Source of the DNA: Bradyrhizobium sp. CCH5-F6
Lineage (GTDB): Bacteria; Pseudomonadota; Alphaproteobacteria; Rhizobiales; Xanthobacteraceae
Assembly: GCF_001556045.1 (NCBI RefSeq)
Contig: NZ_LSIC01000122.1
Location: forward strand, 1-64,000
Length of the DNA stretch: 64,000 nucleotides
Reading direction: 5' to 3'
A program made the translations under genes and the position numbers. This document shows, piece by piece, positions 7,640-17,027 of the stretch (position 1 is its first letter; every line of letters begins with the position of its first letter). Under the pieces are notes generated by a model that was not told the DNA's origin, made no database searches, and saw only the letters and a list, made by a program, of their open reading frames with translations.

Positions 7640-9618
7640 CCTCAGCCGCCACACCAATGAAAACATTGCCGCAGGCATTCGTCGACCGGGCCACGGCGGA
7701 GCCCGAGCGGCTAATCGCGCGTCACAAGTATCGGGGCATCTGGCGTGAGTTCCGTTACGGCGACGTGCTCGAGCGCGTCCGCAACCTGGCGGTTGGATTG
7801 CAATCGATGTCGTTTGCGCGCGGCGAGACGGTCGCCATCATCGGCGAAAACGAGCCCGAGAATTTTTGGATGGAGCTTGCCGTGCTCTCGCTCGGCGGCA
7901 AGGTCGTCTCGCTCTACCCCGACCTCACAGTCGGTGAAATCGAGTACCTCCTGAACGACAGTCAGGCGGTTTACTTCGTAGGCCAGGACCAGGAGCAGAT
8001 TGACAAGGGGCTCGCAGTACTCGGCAGCGTCCCGACATTGCGCAGGCTGATCTACTGGGATGATACCGGCATGTGGTCTTACCGGCAGCCGAGCCTCATG
8101 AAGCTCGAGCACATGGAAGACGAGGGACGCAAGCGGAACGCCGCCGAGCCGGGGTTGTTCGATAGCCTTGTCGCATTGGGCCAGCCTGACGACATCGCCA
8201 TCCTGTCCTACACATCCGGCACGACGGGGCGTCCCAAAGGCGTCATTATCACGCACCGTTATCTGATCGACAACGCGCATCGATTGGTGAACGGCACCGA
8301 CCTGACGCCGGGCATGGATTACCTCACCTACATTGCGCCTGCCTGGGTCACCGAACAATTGTTCGGTGTTACGATCGGCGTCACCTTGCCGCTGGTGGTC
8401 AACTTTCCGGAGTCGCCGGAGCAGGTTCTGGCCAATCTCCGCGAACTCGCGGTCGAGGCGATGGTGTTCGCACCCCGGCAATGGGAGAGCCTGGCCTCGA
8501 CGATCCAGGCAAAGATGCTCGACGCGGGGCCAATCCGCCGCCGCATTTACGAATGGGGCGTCAAGATCGGACGCAAGGTCAACGTCGCTCGGCTCGACGG
8601 CAAGCCGGTACCATTGGCAGCCCACTTGGCATTTCCGATCGCGGAGACTTTGGTTCTGAAGCCGTTGCGCGACAAGCTCGGCCTGACGCGCGTGAAGGTC
8701 GCGCTGAGCGGCGGATCAACCATGGCGCCCGATGTGTTCCGGCTGTTTCACGCCATCGGCGTACCCTTGCGCAATATTTACGGTTCGACCGAGATCGGCA
8801 TCATGACGATTCACAAGGGCGAACGCTACGACCTCGAAACCGTCGGCCACTGGCTTGAAGCCCACCCCGCAACAGCGGCGCTGGAATGGAAGGTTTCACC
8901 GGACGGCGAACTGCTCGTACGCGGTGGATCTTTCTTTCAGGGCTATTTCGGCAAGCCCGACAAGACCACCGAACGAATAGATGGCGGATGGTACCGGACC
9001 GGCGACGCTGTTTCCGTCACTACCTCCGGCGAGTTGGTTTTCCTCGAGCGGATCGAGGATCTCGCCAAGCTGAGTTCCGGTCAAAGCTATCCACCGCAAT
9101 TCATCGAAACGCGGCTGCGCTTCAGTCCGTTCATCAAGGACATCATGACGCTTGGCGACGCGTCGCGGGACTACATCGGAGCGTTGATCAATATCGACAT
9201 GGGTGTGGTATCGCGGTGGGCGGAGGAACGCAGGCTGGCTTATTCGACATTCGCCGACCTCTCGCAAATGACAGCCGTAGCCGATTTGATCCGCGAAGAG
9301 ATCGTCCGCATCAACAAATTTCTGCCCGATCATGCACAAGTCCGGCGATTTGCGAATTTTCCCAAGGAACTCGATCCGGACGAGGGCGAATTGACCCGCA
9401 CGCGCAAGCTACGACGTGAATTTCTGGTGCAACGCTATGCAGAATTGATCGACGGCCTCTACGCCGGCAAAGATCGCGTGGCGCTCTCAATCCCCGTCAC
9501 CTACCAGGATGGACGCCGCGGAACGATGGCGGCCAACGTGCTGATTCATTCCGTCGACGCGGCCCCTCTGGTCGCCACGGCGGTGCAGGCGCGGCGCAAA
9601 ATGGCCGGGATGTCATGA
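7636..9618 (+). CDS. Long-chain-type acyl-CoA synthetase (AMP-forming)
   Basis: An adenylate-forming ligase of 660 residues in the long form (FAA1/FadD15-like) that activates a carboxylic acid to its CoA thioester. The phosphate loop is ILSYTSGTTGRPKGVIITH, the A5 region is NIYGSTEIG, the ATP-ribose Asp is in YRTGDAV, and the hinge region follows. The C-terminus has the LTRTRKLRREF segment typical of the long family. The start overlaps the stop of the LivG gene, and its stop overlaps the LivH start, so it sits inside the transporter operon. This coupling suggests that the imported acid is activated immediately after entry. Confidence 0.92.
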   Translation: MTSAATPMKTLPQAFVDRATAEPERLIARHKYRGIWREFRYGDVLERVRNLAVGLQSMSFARGETVAIIGENEPENFWMELAVLSLGGKVVSLYPDLTVGEIEYLLNDSQAVYFVGQDQEQIDKGLAVLGSVPTLRRLIYWDDTGMWSYRQPSLMKLEHMEDEGRKRNAAEPGLFDSLVALGQPDDIAILSYTSGTTGRPKGVIITHRYLIDNAHRLVNGTDLTPGMDYLTYIAPAWVTEQLFGVTIGVTLPLVVNFPESPEQVLANLRELAVEAMVFAPRQWESLASTIQAKMLDAGPIRRRIYEWGVKIGRKVNVARLDGKPVPLAAHLAFPIAETLVLKPLRDKLGLTRVKVALSGGSTMAPDVFRLFHAIGVPLRNIYGSTEIGIMTIHKGERYDLETVGHWLEAHPATAALEWKVSPDGELLVRGGSFFQGYFGKPDKTTERIDGGWYRTGDAVSVTTSGELVFLERIEDLAKLSSGQSYPPQFIETRLRFSPFIKDIMTLGDASRDYIGALINIDMGVVSRWAEERRLAYSTFADLSQMTAVADLIREEIVRINKFLPDHAQVRRFANFPKELDPDEGELTRTRKLRREFLVQRYAELIDGLYAGKDRVALSIPVTYQDGRRGTMAANVLIHSVDAAPLVATAVQARRKMAGMS

Positions 9619-10502
9619 TGATCGACTTTCTGAATTACCTGATCAACGGTTCGCTGGTAGGGCTCCTTTACGCCCTTATCGCGATGGGCTTCATTGTCAT
9701 CTACCGCGCGTCGAAGGTGTTCAACTTTGCGCAAGGCGAGCTCGTCGTGTTCGGCGGCTTCATCGTCTGGTGGATGGTGATCCAAACCGGACTGCCACTG
9801 TTCGTGGCGCTTCCGCTGGCGATGGCGGTATCGGCGATATTCGGGCTTATCATCGAGCGCATCTTTTTTTCGCGTCTCGTCGGCGAGTCCAGTTTCGCGA
9901 TGGTGATGGTGACGATCGGCCTGCTGATTCTCATCAGGGGCCTCATCCTTTTGATATTCGGACCGCAGGTCCGGCCGTTTCCGATCATCTTCGCGTTGAA
10001 GCCGGTGATCATCGGCGACATCCTGATTCCGCGGTCACTGCTGATCGGCGCCGTGATCACGGTGATTGTCGGACTGGGCCTGTCGTGGTTCTTCAACAAC
10101 ACCCGCGCCGGACTCAAAATGACCGCGGTCGCCGAGGATCATCAGGTCGCGTTGTCGATGGGAATCTCGGTGAAACGCTCCATCGCTTTCGCCTGGGCGC
10201 TGGGCGCCGTATTGTCGACCCTCGGCGCGATCATCTACCTCAGCGGCAAGTCGCTGAATTTCCTGGCGTCGGACATCGGGCTTTCGGCGCTGCCGGTGGC
10301 CCTGCTCGCCGGATTCGAGTCGATCGCCGGAGTCTTGTTGGCCGGTCTGATCGTCGGCGCCGTGCAGGGACTTGTGACGGCCTATGTCGACCCGGTGGTC
10401 GGCGGAGCGGTTGGCTCGGTATTCCCGTTCGTGATCATGCTTGTCATCTTGTTTATCCGCCCGACCGGAATGTTCGGGTGGAGAACGATCGAGAGGGTTT
10501 GA
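9615..10502 (+). CDS. LivH-type ABC transporter permease
   Basis: A membrane permease (295 residues) with about eight hydrophobic segments. It starts with the family-typical NGSLVGLLYALIAMGFIVIY and KVFNFAQGELVVFGG. The cytoplasmic coupling segment RAGLKMTAVAEDHQVALSMG contacts the ATPase. The C-terminus LFIRPTGMFG is characteristic. It overlaps the ligase stop by 4 bp and is followed after 3 bp by the LivM gene. Confidence 0.93.
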   Translation: MMIDFLNYLINGSLVGLLYALIAMGFIVIYRASKVFNFAQGELVVFGGFIVWWMVIQTGLPLFVALPLAMAVSAIFGLIIERIFFSRLVGESSFAMVMVTIGLLILIRGLILLIFGPQVRPFPIIFALKPVIIGDILIPRSLLIGAVITVIVGLGLSWFFNNTRAGLKMTAVAEDHQVALSMGISVKRSIAFAWALGAVLSTLGAIIYLSGKSLNFLASDIGLSALPVALLAGFESIAGVLLAGLIVGAVQGLVTAYVDPVVGGAVGSVFPFVIMLVILFIRPTGMFGWRTIERV

Positions 10503-10505
10503 GCG

Positions 10506-11552
10506 ATGGATCCGGCCGGCATTTTCGCCACCAGTTTTGCGCGCGATGCGGCGTTGGTGCGGACGCGTCCGCAGCAGATTGCCCTAGCCTTGTTTCTGAT
10601 TTTCCTGCTGGCGCTGCCGATCCTGTTCGGACCGCGGCTGCTCGCCATCTCGACGCTGATATTGATCTCGTCGGTGATCGTCCTCGGCCTTCAGGTCACC
10701 ACCGGTTATGCCGGCCAGATCAATCTGGGACAGGCCGCCTTTATGGGCGTCGGCGCCTACACGACCGGTTTTCTGGCCACGAAACTGGGGTTTCCGTTCT
10801 GGTTGACCATCCCGCTCGGGGGGTGTTCCGCGGCTGTGTTCGGCTTCATCTTCGGATTGTCGGCGGTGCGCATCAAGGGGTTCTACCTGGCGCTGACGAC
10901 GATCGCCGCCCAGGCGCTGTTTCATTTCTTCGTTCTGAACCTGCCATGGTTTGGCGGTTCGAACGGCCTGACGCTCGACCCTGCCAGCCTGTTCGGATTC
11001 GCGTTCGCGACGGATATCTCGATCTATTATCTCTGTCTCGCCGTCGCGGCGCTCATGACCTTTGGCGCTTACGGCATGGTGCGGGGCCGGTACGGACGCG
11101 CTTTCGTAGCCGTGCGCGACGACGACGTCGCAGCCGGCATTATGGGCATTGATGTCGTGGCCATCAAGGCGACCGCGTTCTTGGTCGGCGCATTCTATGC
11201 CGGCGTCGGCGGCGGATTGTGGGCTTATTTCGTTCGCTTTGTCGCGGTCGATCAGTTCACGCTGTTCAATTCGATATGGTTTATTGCCATGATAATCGTC
11301 GGCGGAATGGGGTCGATCACGGGCGCTCTCGTCGGCGTCGTCGTCATCAAATGCATTCAGGAGGCCTTCGTGTCGCTCGGGCCATCCGTCGTCTCGCAAT
11401 TCCCCTCGATCGGCGGCGATGTCGTATTTTCCCTGATGAATGTGTTTCTCGGCAGCGTCATTGCAGCATTTCTGATCTTCGAGCCGCGCGGCCTGATGCA
11501 TCGCTGGAATATCCTGAAGCGGTCGTATCGGACATGGCCGTTTCCATACTGA
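10506..11552 (+). CDS. LivM-type ABC transporter permease
   Basis: The second permease (348 residues) of the same importer. Typical LivM features are VTTGYAGQINLGQAAFMGVG (about residues 65-84), the coupling segment GRAFVAVRDDDVAAGIMGID and the C-terminal FEPRGLMHRW. Multiple membrane helices are evident. A cytoplasmic N-terminal extension of about 20 residues precedes the first helix. It starts 3 bp after LivH. A 62-bp gap with a small GC hairpin (GCCGCC/GGCGGT near 11563) separates it from the binding-protein gene, a place where transcript stability or partial termination often adjusts binding-protein level. Confidence 0.92.
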   Translation: MDPAGIFATSFARDAALVRTRPQQIALALFLIFLLALPILFGPRLLAISTLILISSVIVLGLQVTTGYAGQINLGQAAFMGVGAYTTGFLATKLGFPFWLTIPLGGCSAAVFGFIFGLSAVRIKGFYLALTTIAAQALFHFFVLNLPWFGGSNGLTLDPASLFGFAFATDISIYYLCLAVAALMTFGAYGMVRGRYGRAFVAVRDDDVAAGIMGIDVVAIKATAFLVGAFYAGVGGGLWAYFVRFVAVDQFTLFNSIWFIAMIIVGGMGSITGALVGVVVIKCIQEAFVSLGPSVVSQFPSIGGDVVFSLMNVFLGSVIAAFLIFEPRGLMHRWNILKRSYRTWPFPY

Positions 11553-11614
11553 ACGTAGCGAAGCCGCCGCAGGGCGGTGTCCATGAAACATAACAGAACC
11601 GGGAGGACGTAGAG

Positions 11615-12844
11615 ATGAAGAGCAGACGTTTTAAATGGATCGCAGGCGCCGCGGCAGTGGCGGTCGTCACACTCGCGCTGCCCGCTTCGGCGCAGACGAC
11701 CTACAATATTGCCTCGATCGCCGACTTTACCGGACCCTACGCCGACATCATGAAGGACCTTGTCGGCGCCCGTCGCGCCACTGTCGATTGGTGGAACGAA
11801 GAAGTCGGCAAGGGAATGGGCATCAAGATCGGGATCAAGGACTTTGACGGGCGCTACGACGCGGCGCAGACTGCGAGCCTTTGGCCCGGCATCAAGGCCG
11901 AACTCAATCCGGTGGCCGTACTCGGCGTCGGTGGACCTGACGTCGCCGCGCTGCAAGGTCGGCTTCCGGCGGACAAGGTGCCCATGTTGATGTCGACGGC
12001 CGGTTACGGGTTCGCTTGGAAAGGCGATCCCTGGATCTTCAACCCGCGGCCAACTTATGGCCATGAGGCTGCCGGGTTCTTCGAATGGTTCCGCAGCACC
12101 CGCGGCATCAAGGGGCCGCTGAAAGTCGGCATCATTTCCTCGGAAGCCTCGCCGGCTTATGTCGATATTGCCAAGGGCGCGGAGAAGTTCGCCAAGGACA
12201 ACCCGGACAAGGCTGAAATCGTCGAGACCATTTTTACCGAAGTTCAGCCGACCGATCTGACCACCCAGGTTGGCCGCCTGATCCGCAAGGGCGTGCAAGT
12301 TATCGATATCCAGACCAACACGGCCGCGGTTGTGGCGACCAAGCGTGCGCTGCAGGCGCTCGGCAAGGCCGATATTCCGATCATGATGAGTTCGCATAAC
12401 GGCCTGATTGCCTCAGGTAAGGCCGTTGGCGGCATGAAGGACCTGGAAGGCGACTATGAAGTCTACGGCATGGCCGTGCCGACTGAGCAAAAGACCAAAG
12501 CCCACGACTTCCACCAGATGGTCGTCGCAAAATACAAGTCGCAGGCGACATGGTCCGTCGCGAGCGTCATGGGCTACAATCAGACGCTGGTCGCACTCCG
12601 GGCGATCGAGGCGGCTGCGCGCAAGGTCGGCGCCGACAAAGTCACTGGCGAGGCGGTTCGCACCGCGCTGCTGACGACACCGATTTCGGCCGATCAGACT
12701 TTCAGCATTCTGCCAAACCTGACTTATACGAATGAGGCGCCATTCCCGGTCAAGGGCCTGACCGTCAACGTCGCGACCATCAAGGATGGTAAATATGTTA
12801 TCGCCGCTGAAAACGTGCCGGTCCCCACGATTGCGAAGTGGTAA
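11615..12844 (+). CDS. ABC transporter substrate-binding protein (HAAT family)
   Basis: The periplasmic binding protein (409 residues) for the LivGHMF-type importer. A signal peptide spans about residues 1-26 (basic start, hydrophobic core, then ASA before QTTYN). The mature part starts with IASIADFTGPYADIM, the type I periplasmic fold seen in amide, urea and aromatic-acid receptors. A strong ribosome-binding site, GGGAGGAC, precedes the ATG. The stop overlaps the next gene. The ligand is unknown; the genomic setting favours a carboxylic acid. Confidence 0.92.
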   Translation: MKSRRFKWIAGAAAVAVVTLALPASAQTTYNIASIADFTGPYADIMKDLVGARRATVDWWNEEVGKGMGIKIGIKDFDGRYDAAQTASLWPGIKAELNPVAVLGVGGPDVAALQGRLPADKVPMLMSTAGYGFAWKGDPWIFNPRPTYGHEAAGFFEWFRSTRGIKGPLKVGIISSEASPAYVDIAKGAEKFAKDNPDKAEIVETIFTEVQPTDLTTQVGRLIRKGVQVIDIQTNTAAVVATKRALQALGKADIPIMMSSHNGLIASGKAVGGMKDLEGDYEVYGMAVPTEQKTKAHDFHQMVVAKYKSQATWSVASVMGYNQTLVALRAIEAAARKVGADKVTGEAVRTALLTTPISADQTFSILPNLTYTNEAPFPVKGLTVNVATIKDGKYVIAAENVPVPTIAKW

Positions 12845-13686
12845 CCCGGCTGAACCAGCCGGAGCGCGACAGCGCTCCGGCCGCGGAGTTGTCGATGCTT
12901 GAGCTCAGCAATGTCGAGGTTATCTACAGCGACGTCATCCTTGCGGTGAAGGGTATTACGCTCGTCGTGCCCAAGGGGTCTTGCGTCACGCTCTTGGGCG
13001 GCAACGGAGCTGGCAAGTCGACCACGCTCAAATCGATCTCGAACCTCCTCATGACCGAGGACGGCAAGGTGACGTCGGGGACGATTTCGTTCGAGGGCTC
13101 GCGGATCGACGGCGGTGATCCGGCAAAAATCGTCCGCAACGGGATCGTCCACGTCATGGAGGGCCGCCGCGTCCTCAGTCACCTGACCGTGGAGCAGAAC
13201 CTGATTGCCGGCGGTCATATGGAGCCTTCAGCGCCGGCGATGCGGCGGCGGCTCGATGGCGTCTACGACCGGATCAAGCGCCTTGCCTTGCTGAAGTCGC
13301 GCACGACCGGCTATTTGTCCGGCGGCGAACAGCAGATGGTGGTGATCGGCCGCGCGCTGATGGCCAATCCGAAGCTCATGATGATCGACGAGCCGTCGTT
13401 GGGGCTGGCGCCGATGATGGTCGATGAGGTGTTCGGCGTTCTCCGCTCATTGAAGGAAGATGGCCTGACGCTGCTCATCGTCGAACAGAATACCCGCGTC
13501 GCGCTGGACCTCGCCGATTTCGGATACGTCATGGAAGACGGACGCATCGTACTGGAAGGTAACGCGGCCGACCTTCGCGCCAACGAGGACATCCGCGAAT
13601 TCTATCTCGGCCTCAACCTCGAAGGCGTGCGCAAGAGCTATCGGAACATCAAGCACTATCGGCGCCGCAAGCGATGGCTCGGATAA
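12838..13686 (+). CDS. LivF-type ABC transporter ATPase
   Basis: The second ATPase of the importer (282 residues). Walker A is LLGGNGAGKST, the signature is LSGGEQQMVVIGRAL, Walker B is LMMIDEPSLGLAP and the switch His region is IVEQNTRVALDLA, where Gln/Asn replace His as in many LivF proteins. The C-terminal extension is longer than usual (ILEGVRK-like tail rich in Arg and Lys). The GTG at 12838 overlaps the binding-protein stop. An ATG at 12895 (MLELSNVEV), preceded by GGAG, would give a more typical N-terminus and is a good alternative start. Confidence 0.9.
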   Translation: MVTRLNQPERDSAPAAELSMLELSNVEVIYSDVILAVKGITLVVPKGSCVTLLGGNGAGKSTTLKSISNLLMTEDGKVTSGTISFEGSRIDGGDPAKIVRNGIVHVMEGRRVLSHLTVEQNLIAGGHMEPSAPAMRRRLDGVYDRIKRLALLKSRTTGYLSGGEQQMVVIGRALMANPKLMMIDEPSLGLAPMMVDEVFGVLRSLKEDGLTLLIVEQNTRVALDLADFGYVMEDGRIVLEGNAADLRANEDIREFYLGLNLEGVRKSYRNIKHYRRRKRWLG

Positions 13687-13705
13687 TTGAGGCGCAGAAA
13701 GCGTT

Positions 13706-14521
13706 TCAGCGGCCGATGAACGACGGCTTGCGCTTTTGCTCGAATGCGGCAAGTCCCTCTTTCATATCGTGGCTATGGGCGTGGACTTCGCTTGCGAGCA
13801 ATTCGAGCCTGAGAGCAACCTCCTTTGGTTGTTCGAGACCGTCGGCGACCAGCGCCTTCATGCGGCGGAGCACCAGCGAGCTCTTGGACCCGAGCTTGGC
13901 GGCCAAGCGCTCGACCGCCGCCGTCAGTTCGGCGTCATCGACGACCTCGTTGACGAGACCGCAGGCAACCAGATCGTCGGCGGGCACGAAATCGCCAGTA
14001 AACAGCAGATATTTCGCACGGGTCGGACCGATTTTTCGAGGCAGCCGCACCGAACTGCCGCCGCCCGGCAGCAGACCGAAATTGGCATGCGCGTCACCAA
14101 GCTTCGCTGACCGCGCTGCGATAACCAGATCGCAGCACAGCACCAACTCCAGGCCGCCCGCTAGGGCCAACCCATTGACTGCGGCGATGACCGGCCGCGG
14201 ACAGGTCTCCAGTCGTGCCATCATGTCGAGGACGGCGTCGAGGAACCGCGTCGCGGCGGGTGCATCGCCCTGCGTCGCGCTATTGACGTATTTCAAATCG
14301 GCTCCGGCGCAAAAGGCACGCCCGGTGCCCATCAGCACCACGGCCTTGATCGCCGGATCATCGGCATGCGTTAGAGCGGCGGTAATTCCCGCCACCATGT
14401 CGGGCGTAATCGCGTTGAGCGCCGTCGGCCGATTGAGCGTGATCCATACCGCATCGGCACGAACTTCGACCAGAACGCTTTGCTCCGGCTTGATCTTTTC
14501 AGACGTCGTCACTGTTCTCAC
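13706..14521 (-). CDS. Enoyl-CoA hydratase/isomerase (crotonase) family protein
   Basis: A 271-residue crotonase. The oxyanion-hole segments are GRAFCAGADLKYV and NGLALAGGLELVLCCDLVIA, and the loop NFGLLPGGGSSVRLPRKIG is where catalytic acidic residues usually stand; here the LPE-type Glu is absent. It may therefore be a hydratase of altered mechanism, an isomerase or a hydrolase. It converges with the LivF gene, ending 20 bp after that gene's stop, and is divergent from the CoA-transferase at 14637. The putative operator at 14537-14552 lies just upstream of its start. Confidence 0.9.
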   Translation of the reverse strand: MRTVTTSEKIKPEQSVLVEVRADAVWITLNRPTALNAITPDMVAGITAALTHADDPAIKAVVLMGTGRAFCAGADLKYVNSATQGDAPAATRFLDAVLDMMARLETCPRPVIAAVNGLALAGGLELVLCCDLVIAARSAKLGDAHANFGLLPGGGSSVRLPRKIGPTRAKYLLFTGDFVPADDLVACGLVNEVVDDAELTAAVERLAAKLGSKSSLVLRRMKALVADGLEQPKEVALRLELLASEVHAHSHDMKEGLAAFEQKRKPSFIGR

Positions 14522-14536
14522 CTCGACAACAAGTAT

Positions 14537-14552
14537 TTGACTTTTGGGTCAA
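14537..14552. promoter_or_regulatory. Putative TetR operator (site 3 of 3) in divergent promoter
   Basis: TTGACTTTTGGGTCAA has perfect 5-bp arms (TTGAC/GTCAA) and matches the sites at 3648 and 6736 in length and spacing. It starts 16 bp upstream of the crotonase start and lies 84 bp before the CoA-transferase start, so it can serve both divergent genes. Confidence 0.6.
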
Positions 14553-14636
14553 TTAATAATTTAGTCAGTAAAATTATAGACCAACGAATAAAATCTGCAA
14601 GCTTAGGCTCTGCATATCCGGGGAAGAGACATCGTC

Positions 14637-15752
14637 ATGTTGCAGCTCGAGGGTATTCGTATTGTCAGCCTGGCTGAGCAATATCCCGGGCCCTACGCGA
14701 CGCTTCTGATGGCCGATCTTGGGGCCGACGTCATCCTCGTCGAGCGTCCGGGCATCGGAGATCCCGCGCGGCAGTTTCCGGCGTTCCACGCCGCGCTCAA
14801 TCGCAACAAGCGCTCGGTGGCGCTCGATCTCAAGGCGGACGGCGACAAGCAGCGGTTCCGGGATCTCGTCGCTTCTGCCGACGTCCTGCTGGAAGGGTTT
14901 CGGCCCGGCACCATGCAGCGGCTGGGGCTGGGTTATGAGGCGATGGCCTCGATCAATCCCCGTTTGGTCTATGCGTCGATCTCCGGCTTCGGACAGACCG
15001 GCCCCTACCGCGACCGACCCGCCCATGATCTCTCCTACCAGGCTCTCGCCGGATTCCTGCACGCCCAGGCCGCAACGCGTTCGACGCAGCTTCCGAGCGA
15101 TATCGCGGTTGGCGACCTTTCATCGGGGATGTTTGCGGCGCTCGGCGTGCTTGCGGCGCTGCTGGCGCGCGCGCGCATGGGAAAGGGGGCGTATATCGAC
15201 GTGTCGATGACCGACGGGCTGGTATCGTGGATGTCGGTCATGGTTGGCCCGGCGATGAACGGCGAGCCGCTCGCCGACATCGCGGCAGAGCCCGCTTATG
15301 GTCTGTTCGAATGCCAGGACGGCAAGCTGCTGTCGCTGTCGATCGCGCATGAGGACTGGTTCTGGCGGCCGCTTTGCACGCTGATCGGCATGGAGGACGT
15401 AGCTGATCTGAAACGCGCGCAACGAACCCGACGGGAAGTCGAACTGGTTGCGCGCATCGGCAAGGCCATCGCCGCCGCGCCACGCGGCCAATGGGCCGAC
15501 AAGCTTGACGCCGCGGGAATCCCCTGGGGTCCCGTCAGCGCAATTGACGAAGTCGCGGCCGACCCGCACTTCATCGAACGGGGGCTGTTCGGCGAGGTGG
15601 CCGACAGCGATGGCAGGCGTCGCCGCTATGTCGCGCAACCCTTGATTATTGACGGCCACCATCCGGGACCGACGCGGGGCGTGCCTGGCCTCGGCGAACA
15701 CACGGAGGAAGTGCTGTCCGAACTGTCGCTAAGGGCACAGAATATAACCTGA
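14637..15752 (+). CDS. Class III CoA-transferase / alpha-methylacyl-CoA racemase-like (CaiB family)
   Basis: A 371-residue CaiB/BaiF family protein. The CoA-binding start is EQYPGPYATLLMADLGADVI, then SVALDLKAD. The pair HDLSYQALAG and VGDLSSGMFAALG puts a His and an Asp where alpha-methylacyl-CoA racemases carry their catalytic pair, while true transferases use one Asp in the first segment. Either racemisation of a 2-methyl acyl-CoA or CoA transfer is possible. It heads a three-gene unit with the thiolase and SDR that follow. Confidence 0.9.
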   Translation: MLQLEGIRIVSLAEQYPGPYATLLMADLGADVILVERPGIGDPARQFPAFHAALNRNKRSVALDLKADGDKQRFRDLVASADVLLEGFRPGTMQRLGLGYEAMASINPRLVYASISGFGQTGPYRDRPAHDLSYQALAGFLHAQAATRSTQLPSDIAVGDLSSGMFAALGVLAALLARARMGKGAYIDVSMTDGLVSWMSVMVGPAMNGEPLADIAAEPAYGLFECQDGKLLSLSIAHEDWFWRPLCTLIGMEDVADLKRAQRTRREVELVARIGKAIAAAPRGQWADKLDAAGIPWGPVSAIDEVAADPHFIERGLFGEVADSDGRRRRYVAQPLIIDGHHPGPTRGVPGLGEHTEEVLSELSLRAQNIT

Positions 15753-15769
15753 GAATGGGAGCCGCCGCC

Positions 15770-17008
15770 ATGGAAGACGTATACGTCGTGGGCGTGGGCA
15801 TGACGCCGTTTGGCCGCATGCTCGACAAGGACATCAAGACGATGACGAAGGAGGCGGTCAACGCAGCGCTCGCGGATGCCGGCCTCGCGACCACGGCATT
15901 GGAAGCCGCCTACTTCGCCAACGCGTCGCAAGGACACATGGAAAAGCAGCACATGGTGCGCGGTCAGATCGCGTTGCGGTCGATGGGGATCGGGCAGATC
16001 CCGGTCGTCAACATCGAGAACGCGTGCGCGAGCGGCAGCTCGGCGCTGAACCTGGCCGTCACCTTCCTGAAAGCAGGCGACGGAGACGTCGCGCTTGCGG
16101 TTGGTGCCGAGAAGATGTTCTCGAGGGATCGCGAGCTTATGTTCGGGTCATTCGACAGCGCCTGGGACATCAGCCGCAAGGACGAAATCGGCGAGCGGCT
16201 CATGAAGCTTGGCGAAGGCATCGATCCGCCGCCCGGCACAACGTCCGACAAGCCCTACAGCGTATTCATGGATGTTTATGCGGCGTTCTCCCGCTTTCAC
16301 ATGGCGCGTTTCGGAACGACGCAGCGCCAGATCGCCGCAGTCGCGGCGAAGAATCACCGACACTCCGTTGAAAATCCGCTGTCACAGTTTCGTACGCCCT
16401 ATTCCATTGACGAGGTGCTGAGCGCGCCGCCGATCACTTATCCGTTGACGCTGCCGATGTGTTCGCCGGTATCGGACGGCGCCGCGGCGGTTGTGGTGAC
16501 AACTGCAGCGGGACTGAAGCGCTATGGCATCGATCGGTCGCGCGCGATCCGGGTGCTGGCATCCGTGGTCCAGACCGGCAGCGACCGTGACCCTTCGGAC
16601 GTCGAAAACCATTGCACCGCACGCGCCGCCAGGCGCGCTTACGAAAAGGCGGGCGTCGGTCCGGGCGATATCTCAGTTGCCGAAGTGCATGATGCCACCG
16701 CCATGGGCGAGATCATCCAGATCGAAAATCTCGGCCTGTGCGCCTTTGGCGACGGCGGCGCCATCAGCGAACGCGGCGAAACCGCCATCGGCGGGCGCGT
16801 CCCGGTCAATCCGTCGGGAGGGCTGGAGTCGAAGGGGCATCCGGTCGGCGCCACCGGCCTCGCGCAGGTCCACGAACTTGTCGCGCAACTGCGTCATGAG
16901 GCCGGGGCCCGCCAGGTCGACGGCGCGCGGATCGCGATCGCCGAAAATGGCGGCGGACTGCACGGTATCGAAGAAGCGGTGGCGTGCGTGACCATCCTGA
17001 GCAAATAG
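15770..17008 (+). CDS. Thiolase (SCP-x/acetyl-CoA acetyltransferase-like)
   Basis: A thiolase-superfamily enzyme of about 412 residues. The nucleophile motif NIENACASGSSALNLA contains the Cys expected to carry the acyl group. The C-terminal active-site regions are VAEVHDATAMGEI and NPSGGLESKGHPVGATGLAQ, with the conserved His in GHPVGATG. It would cleave a 3-ketoacyl-CoA. The ATG at 15770 is preferred because GGGAG lies 8 bp before it; an upstream ATG at 15755 lacks such a site. It follows the CoA-transferase by 17 bp and precedes the SDR by 19 bp. Contrast the Cys-less relative at 29876-31048. Confidence 0.92.
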   Translation: MEDVYVVGVGMTPFGRMLDKDIKTMTKEAVNAALADAGLATTALEAAYFANASQGHMEKQHMVRGQIALRSMGIGQIPVVNIENACASGSSALNLAVTFLKAGDGDVALAVGAEKMFSRDRELMFGSFDSAWDISRKDEIGERLMKLGEGIDPPPGTTSDKPYSVFMDVYAAFSRFHMARFGTTQRQIAAVAAKNHRHSVENPLSQFRTPYSIDEVLSAPPITYPLTLPMCSPVSDGAAAVVVTTAAGLKRYGIDRSRAIRVLASVVQTGSDRDPSDVENHCTARAARRAYEKAGVGPGDISVAEVHDATAMGEIIQIENLGLCAFGDGGAISERGETAIGGRVPVNPSGGLESKGHPVGATGLAQVHELVAQLRHEAGARQVDGARIAIAENGGGLHGIEEAVACVTILSK

Positions 17009-17027
17009 AAGACAACGAGGATATTTC

